Below, one piece after another: positions 1 to 6,699 of a stretch of 14,474 bases of DNA. The position numbers and the translations under genes were made by a program. How positions within the stretch are numbered: the first letter of the stretch is position 1; each line of letters begins with the position of its first letter. Location of the stretch: NCBI GenBank assembly GCA_036377075.1, contig DASUZB010000194.1, forward strand, positions 1 to 14,474, read 5' to 3'. This stretch comes from DASUZB01 sp036377075. Lineage in GTDB: Bacteria; Actinomycetota; CALGFH01. Below the pieces are notes generated by a model. The model was not told the origin of the DNA, made no database searches, and saw only the letters and a list, made by a program, of their open reading frames with translations.

Positions 1-69
1 CTCGCCGCCCCGAGCCGCGACGCGCCGCCAGCCTCACCTTCGGAGCCACCACGCACCTCGGCGGGCTGA

Positions 70-429
70 GAACTCCTCGTCGACCGCTACCTGGCGCCCG
101 GGTTCGTCAACCACGACCCCTTCCCCGGCTTCGCGGCCGACCGGGAAGGGTTCCGCCGCATCGGGCAGGTCTTCCGGCACGGCTTCCCCGACTGGCACAG
201 CCGACTGGAGGCCCTGATCGCCGAGGACGACCTGGTCACCGAACGGTTCACCGCGCGCGGTACCCACCAGGGCGAGGTCATGGGCGTTCCCCCGACCGGG
301 CGCCAGGTCGTGCTGGCGGGCATCAACATCTTCCGCGTCCAGGACGGCAAGGTGGTGGAGCGCTGGGGCCGCACCGACGACCTGGGCCTCCTGCAGCAAC
401 TCGGGATCGTGCCGGCCATGTCGTCGTGA
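70..429 (+). pseudogene. SnoaL-like ester cyclase, 5' end lost
   Basis: The frame from ELLVDRYLAPGFVNHDPF to the TGA at 427-429 reads as the body of a SnoaL-like/ester cyclase protein (NTF2-like fold). It has the typical NHDP segment, a GFPDWH segment, a GTHQGEVMGVPPTGR core and a C-terminal VERWGRTDDLGLLQQLG. An in-frame TGA at 67-69 sits directly before the Glu. The 22 codons upstream of it, and the other two frames there, do not look like the usual helical N-terminus of about 25-30 residues. No ATG or GTG gives a complete protein. I see a family match for roughly 119 residues; intact members are usually 130-150. I infer a breakpoint or nonsense change near 67-70, or an assembly error at the edge. 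The substrate cannot be read from the sequence. Confidence 0.7.
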
Positions 430-549
430 CCGCCCCGTCGCCCTCGGGCGGGACGTCGGTGGCATCAGCCCGCGGTGGGTTCCGGAACTGGCGCGTCGGT
501 GTCAGGATCGGTGGTGGCGGCGACGGGAACCGACCGGGTGGGCGGCCGC

Positions 550-594
550 GTACCGGGGTGACGCCGCCTGTCGGCGGTCGTGGGTGACCGGTAC
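550..594. promoter_or_regulatory. inverted repeat upstream of membrane protein gene
   Basis: GTACCGG (550-556) is matched by CCGGTAC (588-594). A smaller CCGCC/GGCGG hairpin lies between the arms. The structure ends just before the ribosome binding site of the gene starting at 611. It could be an operator or a leader hairpin. In GC-rich DNA short inverted repeats arise by chance, so support is weak. The rest of the 430-610 gap holds only a 5-bp hairpin (CGCCC/GGGCG, 439-450) that might end the preceding gene. I found no convincing -10/-35 pair there. Confidence 0.25.
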
Positions 595-610
595 CCAGGG
601 AGGGGTTCAG

Positions 611-1744
611 ATGCGATCCTCGTCCAGCCCGAGCCCGTCCGCGGTCGCGCCGCCGCTGGCCGGCGAGCCCGCCGGCCCCGGGCGCCCGGCCGCCCCCGCG
701 CGGGTGCGCTGGCGCGACGACCTGGTCACCGTGGCGCTGACCGCGTGGCTGATGCTCGGGCTGTTCCTCGACGGCTGGGCGCACAACAACCGCCCGCAGC
801 TGGAGACCTTCTTCACCCCGTGGCACGCGGCGTTCTACTCGGGCTTCGCCGCGACCGCCGGCTGGATGGCCTGGCTGGTGTGGTCCCGGCGCCGGGCGGG
901 CGCGAGGTGGCGGGCGTCGGTGCCGGCCGGCTACGGCCTCGGGCTGGCCGGCCTCGCCATCTTCGTCCTCTCCGGGCTCGGCGACATGAGCTGGCACCTC
1001 GCGTTCGGCATCGAGCAGGACATCGCGGCCCTGCTCAGCCCGACCCACCTCGGGCTGTTCACGGGCGGGTTCCTGATCTCCACGACGGCGCTGCGCTCCG
1101 CCTGGGCCGACGAGGGGCTCGGGCCACGGGCGGGGCTCGGCCGGCTGCTGCCGGCGGTGCTCGCGGCCATGATGACCGGGACCGGGGTGGCCTTCTTCTT
1201 CATGTACCTGCACCCGATGTTCGAGAACGTCGTCAGCATCGAGCACGCCCAGTTCCTGAGCCAGGACGCGTTCCCGCCCCGGTACGTGGGCCGGCTCGCG
1301 ATCGAGGCCGGGGTGCCGGGGTTCATCCTCAGCACCGCCTTCCTCTTCGGCCCGCTGCTGTTCCTGCTGCGCCGCTGGCGCCTCCCGTTCGGCGCCGCGC
1401 TCATCGTGCTCGGCGTCCAGTGCGTGCTGATCCAGTCGCTGACCGGGTTCGAGGACGCGGGGATCGCCGTGCTCGGCCTGATCGGCGCCGTCGCCGTCGA
1501 GGGACTGCTCGCCGGCCTGCGCCCCTCCCCGGCCGGCGGCTGGCGCCTGCGGACCTTCTGCGCGCTGGCCCCGGTGGTCTTCTGGGGCGTCTACTTCGGC
1601 GGGGTCGGCCTCCACGACGGCGGCCTCGGCTGGAAGGCCGAGGTCTGGGGCGGCACCCTGATCTGGTCGGGCCTGACCCTGCTCGCGCTCGCCATGCTGC
1701 TGTGGCCGCTGCGCGTCCCCGCCCGGGCGGCCGAGGCCGCGTAG
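611..1744 (+). CDS. polytopic membrane protein of unknown function
   Basis: This is a 377-residue protein with a basic, Ser/Pro/Ala-rich N-terminal tail (1-36) and about eight or nine hydrophobic segments, the first at roughly 37-54. I do not recognise a named family. Conserved-looking polar residues sit at membrane edges: DGWAHNN (54-60), PWH (70-72), GDMSWH (124-129), E135 and SPTHLG (143-148). Such Asp/His clusters in helices can bind a metal or a haem, but that is inference. I chose the ATG at 611 because GGGAGGGG lies 5 nt upstream. A GTG at 584 is in frame but lacks such a site. The gene stands alone on its strand; the next gene converges on it 11 bp away. Apart from membrane location, no role can be assigned. 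Confidence 0.8.
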   Translation: MRSSSSPSPSAVAPPLAGEPAGPGRPAAPARVRWRDDLVTVALTAWLMLGLFLDGWAHNNRPQLETFFTPWHAAFYSGFAATAGWMAWLVWSRRRAGARWRASVPAGYGLGLAGLAIFVLSGLGDMSWHLAFGIEQDIAALLSPTHLGLFTGGFLISTTALRSAWADEGLGPRAGLGRLLPAVLAAMMTGTGVAFFFMYLHPMFENVVSIEHAQFLSQDAFPPRYVGRLAIEAGVPGFILSTAFLFGPLLFLLRRWRLPFGAALIVLGVQCVLIQSLTGFEDAGIAVLGLIGAVAVEGLLAGLRPSPAGGWRLRTFCALAPVVFWGVYFGGVGLHDGGLGWKAEVWGGTLIWSGLTLLALAMLLWPLRVPARAAEAA

Positions 1745-1755
1745 CGGAGCGCACC

Positions 1756-2109
1756 CTACGAGCCGCCGAGGAGCTGGCGGCCGGCGAACAGGACCACGGT
1801 CGCGACCGACAGCGCCGTCAGGCCGTAGGCGAGCAGCCTGAGGGTGGCGGAGCTCGGCAGGGGGCCGCCGGAGCGCAGCACCCGGTCCATCTTGGCCCAG
1901 CGGCCGTAGCCGACCCCGGCCGCGACGGCGCCGAGCAGGACGAGCGCGATGCCGACGACCTCCCGCCCGCCCGAAGGACCGAGCTGGGGCGCGAAGCGGA
2001 TCACACCGAGCCCGGCGGCGTCGAGCGCCAGCGCCGTGCGGACCCAGGCCAGCAGGGTGCGCTCGTTGGCCAGCGTGAAGCGATGGTCCGGCTCCTGCGG
2101 GTCGTCCAC
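1756..2109 (-). CDS. DUF202 (YidH-type) membrane protein
   Basis: This 117-residue protein begins VDDPQEPDHRFTLANERTLL and continues with AWVRTALALDAAGLGV, the signature of the DUF202/YidH family of small inner-membrane proteins. Three hydrophobic segments follow: about 24-40, 50-70 and 88-110. The biochemical role of the family is not established. I place the start at the GTG at 2109, because GGGGGAGA lies 3-4 nt upstream and family members begin close to the ANERTLLAW motif. The longer frame upstream, up to 2316, encodes only low-complexity residues and is not needed. The gene converges on the upstream membrane protein gene and diverges from the XRE regulator. No functional link to either neighbour is evident. 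Confidence 0.85.
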   Translation of the reverse strand: MDDPQEPDHRFTLANERTLLAWVRTALALDAAGLGVIRFAPQLGPSGGREVVGIALVLLGAVAAGVGYGRWAKMDRVLRSGGPLPSSATLRLLAYGLTALSVATVVLFAGRQLLGGS

Positions 2110-2369
2110 TGTCTCCCCCGCGCTGGCTGGGCCGGGCCGCGGCGGCGCGGTCCGGGCGCGACCGGTCACGCCGAAGTATGCGGTTTCCGGGCCGCCGATC
2201 CATGGAACCTCTGATGCCCGGCCTGCCGGCGACGATCCTCCCTGGTCACGCCCGCAGCCGGCGGACTCCTCGGTACCTGTGCCCGGCTTCCCGCCGCGGG
2301 CGGGGGGAGCCACCAACCCGGCCGAAGTGGCAGACTGTCCCGGCGAAGTGAGGCGGGGAAAGGCAGCGC
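2110..2369. other. divergent intergenic region, DUF202 and XRE genes
   Basis: This 260-bp gap must hold the promoters of both divergent genes. It contains an AT-richer patch at about 2174-2190 (GAAGTATGCGGTTTCC) that could supply a -10 for the minus-strand gene. A short repeated GAAGTG motif (2325-2330 and 2345-2350) lies before the XRE start. Neither is strong. I see no small gene here. Confidence 0.3.
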
Positions 2370-3254
2370 GTGAGCGACGAGGTCCAGGCCGGCGGTACGG
2401 GCGGTCCGACCGTCCGCCGGATGCTGCTGGGCGCGCAGCTGCGCCGGCTACGCACCGAGGCGGGGCTCTCCCGCGAGGAGGCCGGGGCCGCGATCCGGGC
2501 CTCGGAGTGGAAGATCCACCGGCTGGAGAACGGCCAGGTCTCGTTCAAGGAACGCGACATCGTCGACCTGCTGCGCCTGTACGGGGTGACCGACCCGGGC
2601 GCGGTGGCGGCCTCGGTGCTGATGGCCCGCGAGGCCAACCTGCCGGGCTGGTGGCAGCACCTCGGCGACCTCCTGCCGGCGTGGTTCCGCGCGTTCGTCG
2701 ACCTCGAGCAGGCCGCCACCCTGATCCGCGCCTACGAGGGCCAGTTCGTGCCGGGCCTGCTGCAGACCGAGGCCTACTGCCGGGCGGTGGTGGCCGGGGC
2801 GCTGCTGGACGAGCCAGCCGAGGAGGTGGAGCGGCGGGTGGCGCTGCGGCTCGGCCGCCAGGAGATGCTGTCGACCAAGGGCGGGCCGCGGTTGTGGGCG
2901 GTGGTCGACGAGGCGGCGTTGCGACGGCCGGTCGGCGGCAGGGCGGTGATGCGCGCGCAGCTGGAGCGGCTGGTCGAGGCGGCCACGCTGCCGCAGGTGA
3001 CGCTCCAGGTGCTGCCGTTCAGCGCCGGCGCGCACCCGGCGATGGTGGGGGCGTTCACGGTGCTGCGCTTCGAGGACGCCGACCTGCCCGACGTCGTCTA
3101 CCTCGAACACCTCACCAGCGCCCTGTACCTGAACAAGCTGGAGGACGTCGACCAGTACCTGCACGTCATGGAGAGCGTTTGCGTCCGTGCCGCGCCCCCC
3201 GACCAGACCCTGGGGATCCTCCACGTGATCCTCAAGGAGCTCGACGAGCTGTAG
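2370..3254 (+). CDS. XRE-family regulator with DUF5753 domain
   Basis: This 294-residue protein has an N-terminal helix-turn-helix at about 17-75, containing LGAQLRRLRTEAGLSREEAG, the recognition part ASEWKIHRLENGQ and the VDLLRLYGV tail. The DUF5753 domain follows (about 100-280), marked by EQAATLIRAYEGQFVPGLLQ, the LWAVVDEAALRRPVGG core, LQVLPF and VVYLEHLTSALYL. This architecture is the actinobacterial WhiJ-like regulator class, which normally sits beside a small DUF397 protein that modulates it. The start is the GTG at 2370, preceded by GGGGAAAGG about 5 nt away. The DUF397 gene here is convergent rather than co-directional. The likely DNA target is the repeat array beyond that gene, by inference from position. 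The ligand recognised by DUF5753 is unknown. Confidence 0.93.
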   Translation: MSDEVQAGGTGGPTVRRMLLGAQLRRLRTEAGLSREEAGAAIRASEWKIHRLENGQVSFKERDIVDLLRLYGVTDPGAVAASVLMAREANLPGWWQHLGDLLPAWFRAFVDLEQAATLIRAYEGQFVPGLLQTEAYCRAVVAGALLDEPAEEVERRVALRLGRQEMLSTKGGPRLWAVVDEAALRRPVGGRAVMRAQLERLVEAATLPQVTLQVLPFSAGAHPAMVGAFTVLRFEDADLPDVVYLEHLTSALYLNKLEDVDQYLHVMESVCVRAAPPDQTLGILHVILKELDEL

Positions 3255-3276
3255 ACGAAGGCCACTCCCCAGGCGC

Positions 3277-3329
3277 ACTTGCGGCCGACCCGGTGTAGCG
3301 CCTGCCACGTGGCCGGATCGGCCGCAAGT
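3277..3329. terminator. inverted repeat between convergent genes, probable bidirectional terminator
   Basis: ACTTGCGGCCGA (3277-3288) and TCGGCCGCAAGT (3318-3329) form perfect 12-bp arms around a 29-nt loop. The loop itself contains the palindrome GCCACGTGGC (3304-3313). Lying between two convergent stop codons, it can serve both genes as an intrinsic terminator without a U-tract, which is common in actinobacteria. The left arm with its flank reads GCACTTG, the same heptamer as the repeats at 3678-3729. It might therefore also bind the XRE regulator. Confidence 0.55.
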
Positions 3330-3363
3330 CCTGGTCCCGGTCAGGGCGCCCCCCGGCCGTGCC

Positions 3364-3594
3364 CTACCCGAGCAGGTCGTCGAAGTCGCCGTCCTTGACA
3401 CCCTCGAGGAACGCGCGCACCTCGGCGTCGTTGAAGATCAGCGCCGGCCCCTCCGGGTGCCGCGAGTTCCGGACAGCGACCTCGTGGTTGGAGAGCCGCG
3501 CGGTCTCGACGCAGTTGCCCTGCGCGCTCGAGCGCACGCTCTTCCGCCAGCGTGCCCCCCGCAGCTGGCTGGCGGGCATGCCGTTGTACCTCAT
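3364..3594 (-). CDS. DUF397 domain protein
   Basis: This 76-residue protein carries the DUF397 hallmarks in order: RGARWRKSVRSSAQGNCVET near residues 11-30, then VAVRNSRHPEGPALIF and EVRAFLEGVKDGDFDDLL at the end. DUF397 proteins accompany XRE/DUF5753 regulators and are thought to act with them as a small partner, by analogy with Streptomyces WhiJ loci. I chose the ATG at 3594, with GGGGAAG about 8 nt upstream. ATGs at 3615 and 3627 are in frame and would add 7 or 11 residues. The acidic C-terminus is typical. The gene faces the XRE gene across a hairpin, and its 5' side shares an operator-like region with the glycosyltransferase. Confidence 0.9.
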   Translation of the reverse strand: MRYNGMPASQLRGARWRKSVRSSAQGNCVETARLSNHEVAVRNSRHPEGPALIFNDAEVRAFLEGVKDGDFDDLLG

Positions 3595-3644
3595 CGGCGC
3601 CACTTCCCCAGGCATGGTCTCACCCATCCCCTCGTTCCGATCCC

Positions 3645-3656
3645 GAAGGATCCTTC
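3645..3656. promoter_or_regulatory. 12-bp perfect palindrome upstream of DUF397 gene
   Basis: GAAGGATCCTTC is a perfect palindrome 50 bp upstream of the DUF397 ATG and 21 bp from the 13-bp repeat array. It could be a dimeric regulator site. There is no second copy in the window, so this rests on position and symmetry only. Confidence 0.3.
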
Positions 3657-3677
3657 CCCCCGCCGACTTACTGGCCC

Positions 3678-3729
3678 GCACTTGCCCTCTGCACTTGGCA
3701 TCTGGCAGTTGCATCCGCACTTGGCATGT
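3678..3729 (+). repeat. four tandem 13-bp repeats, probable XRE operator array
   Basis: Four adjacent 13-mers read GCACTTGCCCTCT (3678), GCACTTGGCATCT (3691), GGCAGTTGCATCC (3704) and GCACTTGGCATGT (3717). The consensus is GCACTTGGCATCT, and the third unit is the most diverged. The exact 13-bp spacing puts sites a little over one helical turn apart. The array fills the divergent promoter region between the DUF397 and glycosyltransferase genes. Tandem sites of this type are usual operators. The XRE/DUF5753 protein encoded nearby is the natural candidate to bind them. The repeat pattern is directly visible; the binding is inferred. Confidence 0.7.
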
Positions 3730-3737
3730 CCGATGAT
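3709..3737 (+). promoter_or_regulatory. putative promoter of the glycosyltransferase gene
   Basis: TTGCAT (3709-3714) and GATGAT (3732-3737) are separated by 17 bp, the ideal sigma-70-type spacing. Transcription would begin near 3745, exactly at a GTG in the frame of the glycosyltransferase. The -35 lies inside repeat 3, and repeat 4 occupies most of the spacer, so an array-bound protein would block or remodel this promoter. Confidence 0.4.
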
Positions 3738-4842
3738 AGCGCGCGTGAAGACATCGCACACGGCGATTCGCGCGCTACGGGTCGCGCTGATCGCCCCGGT
3801 CCATGGCGTCCAGCCGCCGGTGGCGGGGGGCAGTGTGCAGCTCGTCTGCCGGCTGGCCGAGCGGTTGGCCGCCCGCGGCCACGACGTCACCGTGCTCGGC
3901 ACGGGCGAGCCCGACCCGCCGCCACGCGCCGTCTACGACTGGGTCGACACCAGGCGGTCCACCACCAACCGCGACGACCCGTTCCTGGTCGAGGCGCTGC
4001 ACTCGGTCAACGTCGACCGGCTGCTCGACGGCAGCGACTTCGACGTGGTCCACGACCACACCCTCACCGGCCCGCTGCTGGTCCACCGCCACCAGGCCGC
4101 CACCCTGCACACGGTGTACGGCGCCGTACCCGACACGGTCGGCGTGCTGCCGGCCGGCGGCGCGCTGCGGCTGCGGCTGGTCGCCGTCTCCGACCACCAG
4201 CGCACGCTGGCCCCCAAGCGGCCATGGCTCGGCACGGTCCACCCGGCCGTCGCCGTGGACGCGTACCCGTTCGGCGGCGAGCGCGACGGCTCCTGCGTGA
4301 TCCTCGACGAGCTCGGCGACGTCCAGGACACCCAGGCCGCGGTCTGCGCCGCGCACCTGGCCGGGCGGCCGGCGGTGGTGGTCGGCCCGGGCACCGTGCC
4401 GGGACGGCCGGAGCCGGTCGACCCGCGCCTGGCCAGCCTGCTGGTCGCCGGCGACGCGCTCACCGGCCCACAGAGCGCCACGCAACGGATCGAGCGGATC
4501 GCCAGGGCGCGCTGCCTGGTCGCGCCGCTGACCGGTGCGTGGCCCTTCAGCCTGGCGATGGTCGAGGCGCTGGCCTGCGGAACCCCGGTGGTGGCGCTGC
4601 GCCGCGGCCCCGCCGCCGAGATCGTCGAGCACGGCGTCACCGGCTGGCTGTGCGACCACCCGGACGAGCTCGCCGACGCCATCGCCGCGGTCGACGACCT
4701 CCAGCCCGAGGCCTGCCGCCGCCACGCGCTGGACCACTTCGACCTGCCGCGCATGGTCGAGGACCTCGAAGCCCTCTACCAGGTGGCGGCGCCGACCACC
4801 CACTACCCGAGCGTCCCCCTGCGCCCGGCGCTGCCAGCCTGA
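3733..4842 (+). CDS. GT4-type glycosyltransferase
   Basis: This is a 369-residue GT-B fold protein. The N-terminal lobe opens with LRVALIAPVHGVQPPVAGGS (strand 1 and a glycine loop) followed by CRLAERLAARGHDVTVLG. DFDVVHDHT is the usual HxH segment before the helix linker. The C-terminal donor lobe contains FSLAMVEALACGTPVVALRR, GPAAEIVEHGVTGWL and a DDLQPEACRRHAL end. It most likely transfers a sugar from an activated nucleotide donor; donor and acceptor are unknown. The E-x7-E motif has lost its first Glu (WPFSLAMVE), although the second is kept. Neither the ATG at 3733 nor the in-frame GTG at 3745 has a Shine-Dalgarno. If the promoter proposed at 3709-3737 is right, the leaderless GTG is the true start. 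A strong hairpin follows the stop codon. Confidence 0.85.
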   Translation: MIARVKTSHTAIRALRVALIAPVHGVQPPVAGGSVQLVCRLAERLAARGHDVTVLGTGEPDPPPRAVYDWVDTRRSTTNRDDPFLVEALHSVNVDRLLDGSDFDVVHDHTLTGPLLVHRHQAATLHTVYGAVPDTVGVLPAGGALRLRLVAVSDHQRTLAPKRPWLGTVHPAVAVDAYPFGGERDGSCVILDELGDVQDTQAAVCAAHLAGRPAVVVGPGTVPGRPEPVDPRLASLLVAGDALTGPQSATQRIERIARARCLVAPLTGAWPFSLAMVEALACGTPVVALRRGPAAEIVEHGVTGWLCDHPDELADAIAAVDDLQPEACRRHALDHFDLPRMVEDLEALYQVAAPTTHYPSVPLRPALPA

Positions 4843-4849
4843 CGACCGC

Positions 4850-4890
4850 GGGCCGGAGCGGACCGAGACATGGTCGGCCCGCTCCGGCCC
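4850..4890. terminator. strong bidirectional hairpin terminator
   Basis: GGGCCGGAGCGG (4850-4861) pairs perfectly with CCGCTCCGGCCC (4879-4890). After one A/C mismatch the stem continues CCGA/TCGG around a 7-nt GACATGG loop. It begins 8 nt after the glycosyltransferase stop and ends 14 nt before the stop of the convergent TIGR03943 gene, so it can serve both. There is no U-tract. Confidence 0.75.
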
Positions 4891-4903
4891 GCCGCCACCC
4901 CAC

Positions 4904-5695
4904 TCAGCCGGCGTACTGGATGCTGTACTCGTAGGGGTGGCGCGGCTGGGCGACCGGGCGGACGGCGTCGACGTCCAGCACCGGTGGCGGCGGGCTGGGG
5001 TCGTCCGCCGCGGCGACCGGCCGCGGCCGCCAGCGGCCCTCGACCTCCAGCCACTGGTCGCCGGCACGGCGGGTGGCGTCGCCGTGGACCTCGACCTGCA
5101 GCGCCTCGGCGTCGGCGGCGCAGCAGAAGATCACGAAGCGGGTCAGCCGGTAGCCGGCGCCGCCGCGGTCCGGCGCGACGAACCCCACCAGCCGGACGCG
5201 CACGCCCTCGAGCGAGCGGTCGCGGTCGCGCAGCCCCCTGGTGATGAACTCGGCCATGGTCATCGGCACCGCGCCGCGGACGGGTGGCGCCAGCGGCGGG
5301 TAGGTGTCGGCCCCGCCGCCGGGCACGGCGGCCCGGCTGGAGACCGCGTGGGCGCCGAGCGCGGCCGGCTGGACCAGCACCACCACCAGCGCGGGGAGCA
5401 GGAGCAGCCAGCTCACCCGCGCGGCGCCGCCCGGCCGCTCGCCGCCATGCCCGGGCCGCGCCCGGCCCAGCAGCCCGCCAGGCGGCAGCAGGCCGAGCAG
5501 CACCAGCACCACCCCGCCGGCCAGCAGGTAGGGGGTGAGCGCCGGCCGCACGTAGTTGAGCGCGGCGCCGCTGGCCCACACCCACACCGCGGTCGCGCCG
5601 AGCACCACGACCAGCAGGCTGGCCGTCCGCCTGCTGACCGGGGGGCTACCGCTCGGCTCTGCGTGGCCGCCCGCGCTCGAGCCCCCCGGGGTCAT
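4904..5695 (-). CDS. TIGR03943-family membrane protein, partner of YraQ-type permease
   Basis: This 263-residue protein has hydrophobic segments at about 24-42, 53-72 and 95-114. An external domain follows with MTMAEFITRGLRDRDRSLEG, VRLVGFVAPD and RFVIFCCAADAEALQVEV. The adjacent Cys pair (191-192) in the CCxAD motif is the family hallmark and a likely metal or thiol site. The family (COG3689, Bacillus YcgQ-like) is nearly always paired with a YraQ/COG0701 permease, as here, and is often discussed in connection with metal homeostasis. The transported substrate is not proven. The ATG overlaps the permease TGA as ATGA, which fixes the start and implies translational coupling. Residues 4-20, rich in Gly and Ser, are encoded by a palindromic repeat whose other copy is intergenic. 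They are probably a tolerated insertion. Confidence 0.88.
   Translation of the reverse strand: MTPGGSSAGGHAEPSGSPPVSRRTASLLVVVLGATAVWVWASGAALNYVRPALTPYLLAGGVVLVLLGLLPPGGLLGRARPGHGGERPGGAARVSWLLLLPALVVVLVQPAALGAHAVSSRAAVPGGGADTYPPLAPPVRGAVPMTMAEFITRGLRDRDRSLEGVRVRLVGFVAPDRGGAGYRLTRFVIFCCAADAEALQVEVHGDATRRAGDQWLEVEGRWRPRPVAAADDPSPPPPVLDVDAVRPVAQPRHPYEYSIQYAG
5635..5689. repeat. palindromic GC-rich element, copy A (inside TIGR03943 gene)
   Basis: On the plus strand it begins TGACCGGGGGGCTACCGCT (5635-5653) and ends CTCGAGCCCCCCGG (5676-5689). The outer 10-bp arms CCGGGGGGCT and AGCCCCCCGG are perfect inverted repeats. Both blocks are identical in copy B at 6764-6802. Copy A carries 16 nt more in the loop. 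It lies entirely in codons 3-21 of the TIGR03943 gene and keeps the frame open. Confidence 0.75.
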
Positions 5696-6699
5696 GGCAG
5701 CACCCGTCCGGCGAGCAGGGCGCAGGCGACCGCGACCGCGAAGGCGAGCGGCGCGAAGCGGGCGGCGAAGCGGCGCCCGAAGACGCCCGCCTGCATCGCG
5801 ACCAGCTTGACGTCGACCACCGGGCCGACCACCAGGAAGACGAGCCGCGCGGTCAGCGAGAACTCGCGCAGGCTGGCGGCCACGAAGGCGTCGGCCTCCG
5901 AGCAGATCGCCAGCAGCACCGCGAGCAGGCCGAGGGCGAGCACGGCCAGCGCCGGCCGGTCGGCGACCGCCAGCAGCGCGGAGCGTGGCACCACCACCTG
6001 GAGGGTCGCCGCGGCGGCGGCGCCGACCACCAGCCAGCCACCCGCCTCGCCGACGTCGTGCAGCGCCGCGGCGGTGAACGCCTGCCAGCGGGTGCCCCCG
6101 TCCTCGGCGCGGGCGACCACCCGCTCCACCAGCGCGTCGCCGCCGACGCGCGACCACAGCAGGCCGACCGCCACGGCGGTGAGCAGCGAGCCGAGGAAGC
6201 GGGCGAGGACCATGCGCGGCTGCCCGGGGAAGGCGACCGCGGTCGCGACCAGGACCACCGGGTTGACCGCCGGCGCGGCGAGCATGAACGCCAGCGCCAC
6301 CGGCGGGGCGACCCCACGCGCGGTGAGGCGCGCCGCGACCGGCACCGAGGCGCACTCGCAGCCGGGCAGCGCCGTGCCGGCCAGCGCCGCCGCCGGCACC
6401 GCCAGCAGGGTGCGGCGCGGCAGCAGCCGCGCCAGCGCCGCGGGCGTCACCAGCGCGGCGATCGCGCCGCTGACCAGCACGCCGAGCGCGAGGAACGGCA
6501 GCGCCTGCACGGTGATCGCCACGAAGACGGTCGCCCAGGTGCGCAGCGCCACCCCGCCGAGGGAGCCACCGAGCATGCCGCGCGACCCGAGCGCCACCAG
6601 CAGCAGCAGGACCACCAGCCGCTGGTCGAGCACCCACCGCCGCGGCCTGGCCGCCGCGGCCGCGGCGGCCTGCTCACCGGGGCTGAGCGTGGACCTCAT
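5692..6699 (-). CDS. YraQ-type (DUF318/COG0701) permease
   Basis: This is a 335-residue protein with roughly eight hydrophobic segments. It carries the family signature LPGCECASVPVAARL (C114, C116) after the second helix bundle, then APPVALAFMLAAPAVNPVVL and, in the second half, AICSEADAFVAA and VVGPVVDVKLVAMQ. YraQ-like permeases pair with TIGR03943 proteins; the pair corresponds to Bacillus YcgR/YcgQ. The two Cys in GCEC suggest metal or sulfur chemistry, but the substrate is unknown. The first residues, MRSTLSPGEQ followed by an alanine run, form a cytoplasmic tail. The stop codon overlaps the partner's ATG. Upstream is a 123-nt leader with a promoter-like TAGAAT and two hairpins. This suggests expression separate from the ABC exporter operon that precedes it. 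Confidence 0.9.
   Translation of the reverse strand: MRSTLSPGEQAAAAAAARPRRWVLDQRLVVLLLLVALGSRGMLGGSLGGVALRTWATVFVAITVQALPFLALGVLVSGAIAALVTPAALARLLPRRTLLAVPAAALAGTALPGCECASVPVAARLTARGVAPPVALAFMLAAPAVNPVVLVATAVAFPGQPRMVLARFLGSLLTAVAVGLLWSRVGGDALVERVVARAEDGGTRWQAFTAAALHDVGEAGGWLVVGAAAAATLQVVVPRSALLAVADRPALAVLALGLLAVLLAICSEADAFVAASLREFSLTARLVFLVVGPVVDVKLVAMQAGVFGRRFAARFAPLAFAVAVACALLAGRVLP

Noticed and set aside
323..2203. A 626-codon minus-strand open frame and other long overlapping frames across the membrane protein gene
   Set aside because: It is Arg/Pro/Gly-rich without domains and spans several genes on both strands. It is an artefact of high GC, in which stop codons are rare.
2110..2316. 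Extension of the DUF202 protein to 186 residues
   Set aside because: The extra N-terminus is disordered and has no family support. The GTG at 2109 has a good ribosome site.
3678..3729. CRISPR array
   Set aside because: The 13-bp units are directly adjacent with no spacers, so this is an operator-type iteron array.
5635..5689. Copy A of the palindrome as a terminator
   Set aside because: It lies inside the start of a coding region directly after a coupled ATG, where termination would abolish expression of the partner gene.
4904..6637. A 577-codon frame that would fuse TIGR03943 to an upstream domain
   Set aside because: The upstream part is the off-frame shadow of the YraQ permease; the ATGA overlap marks two separate genes.
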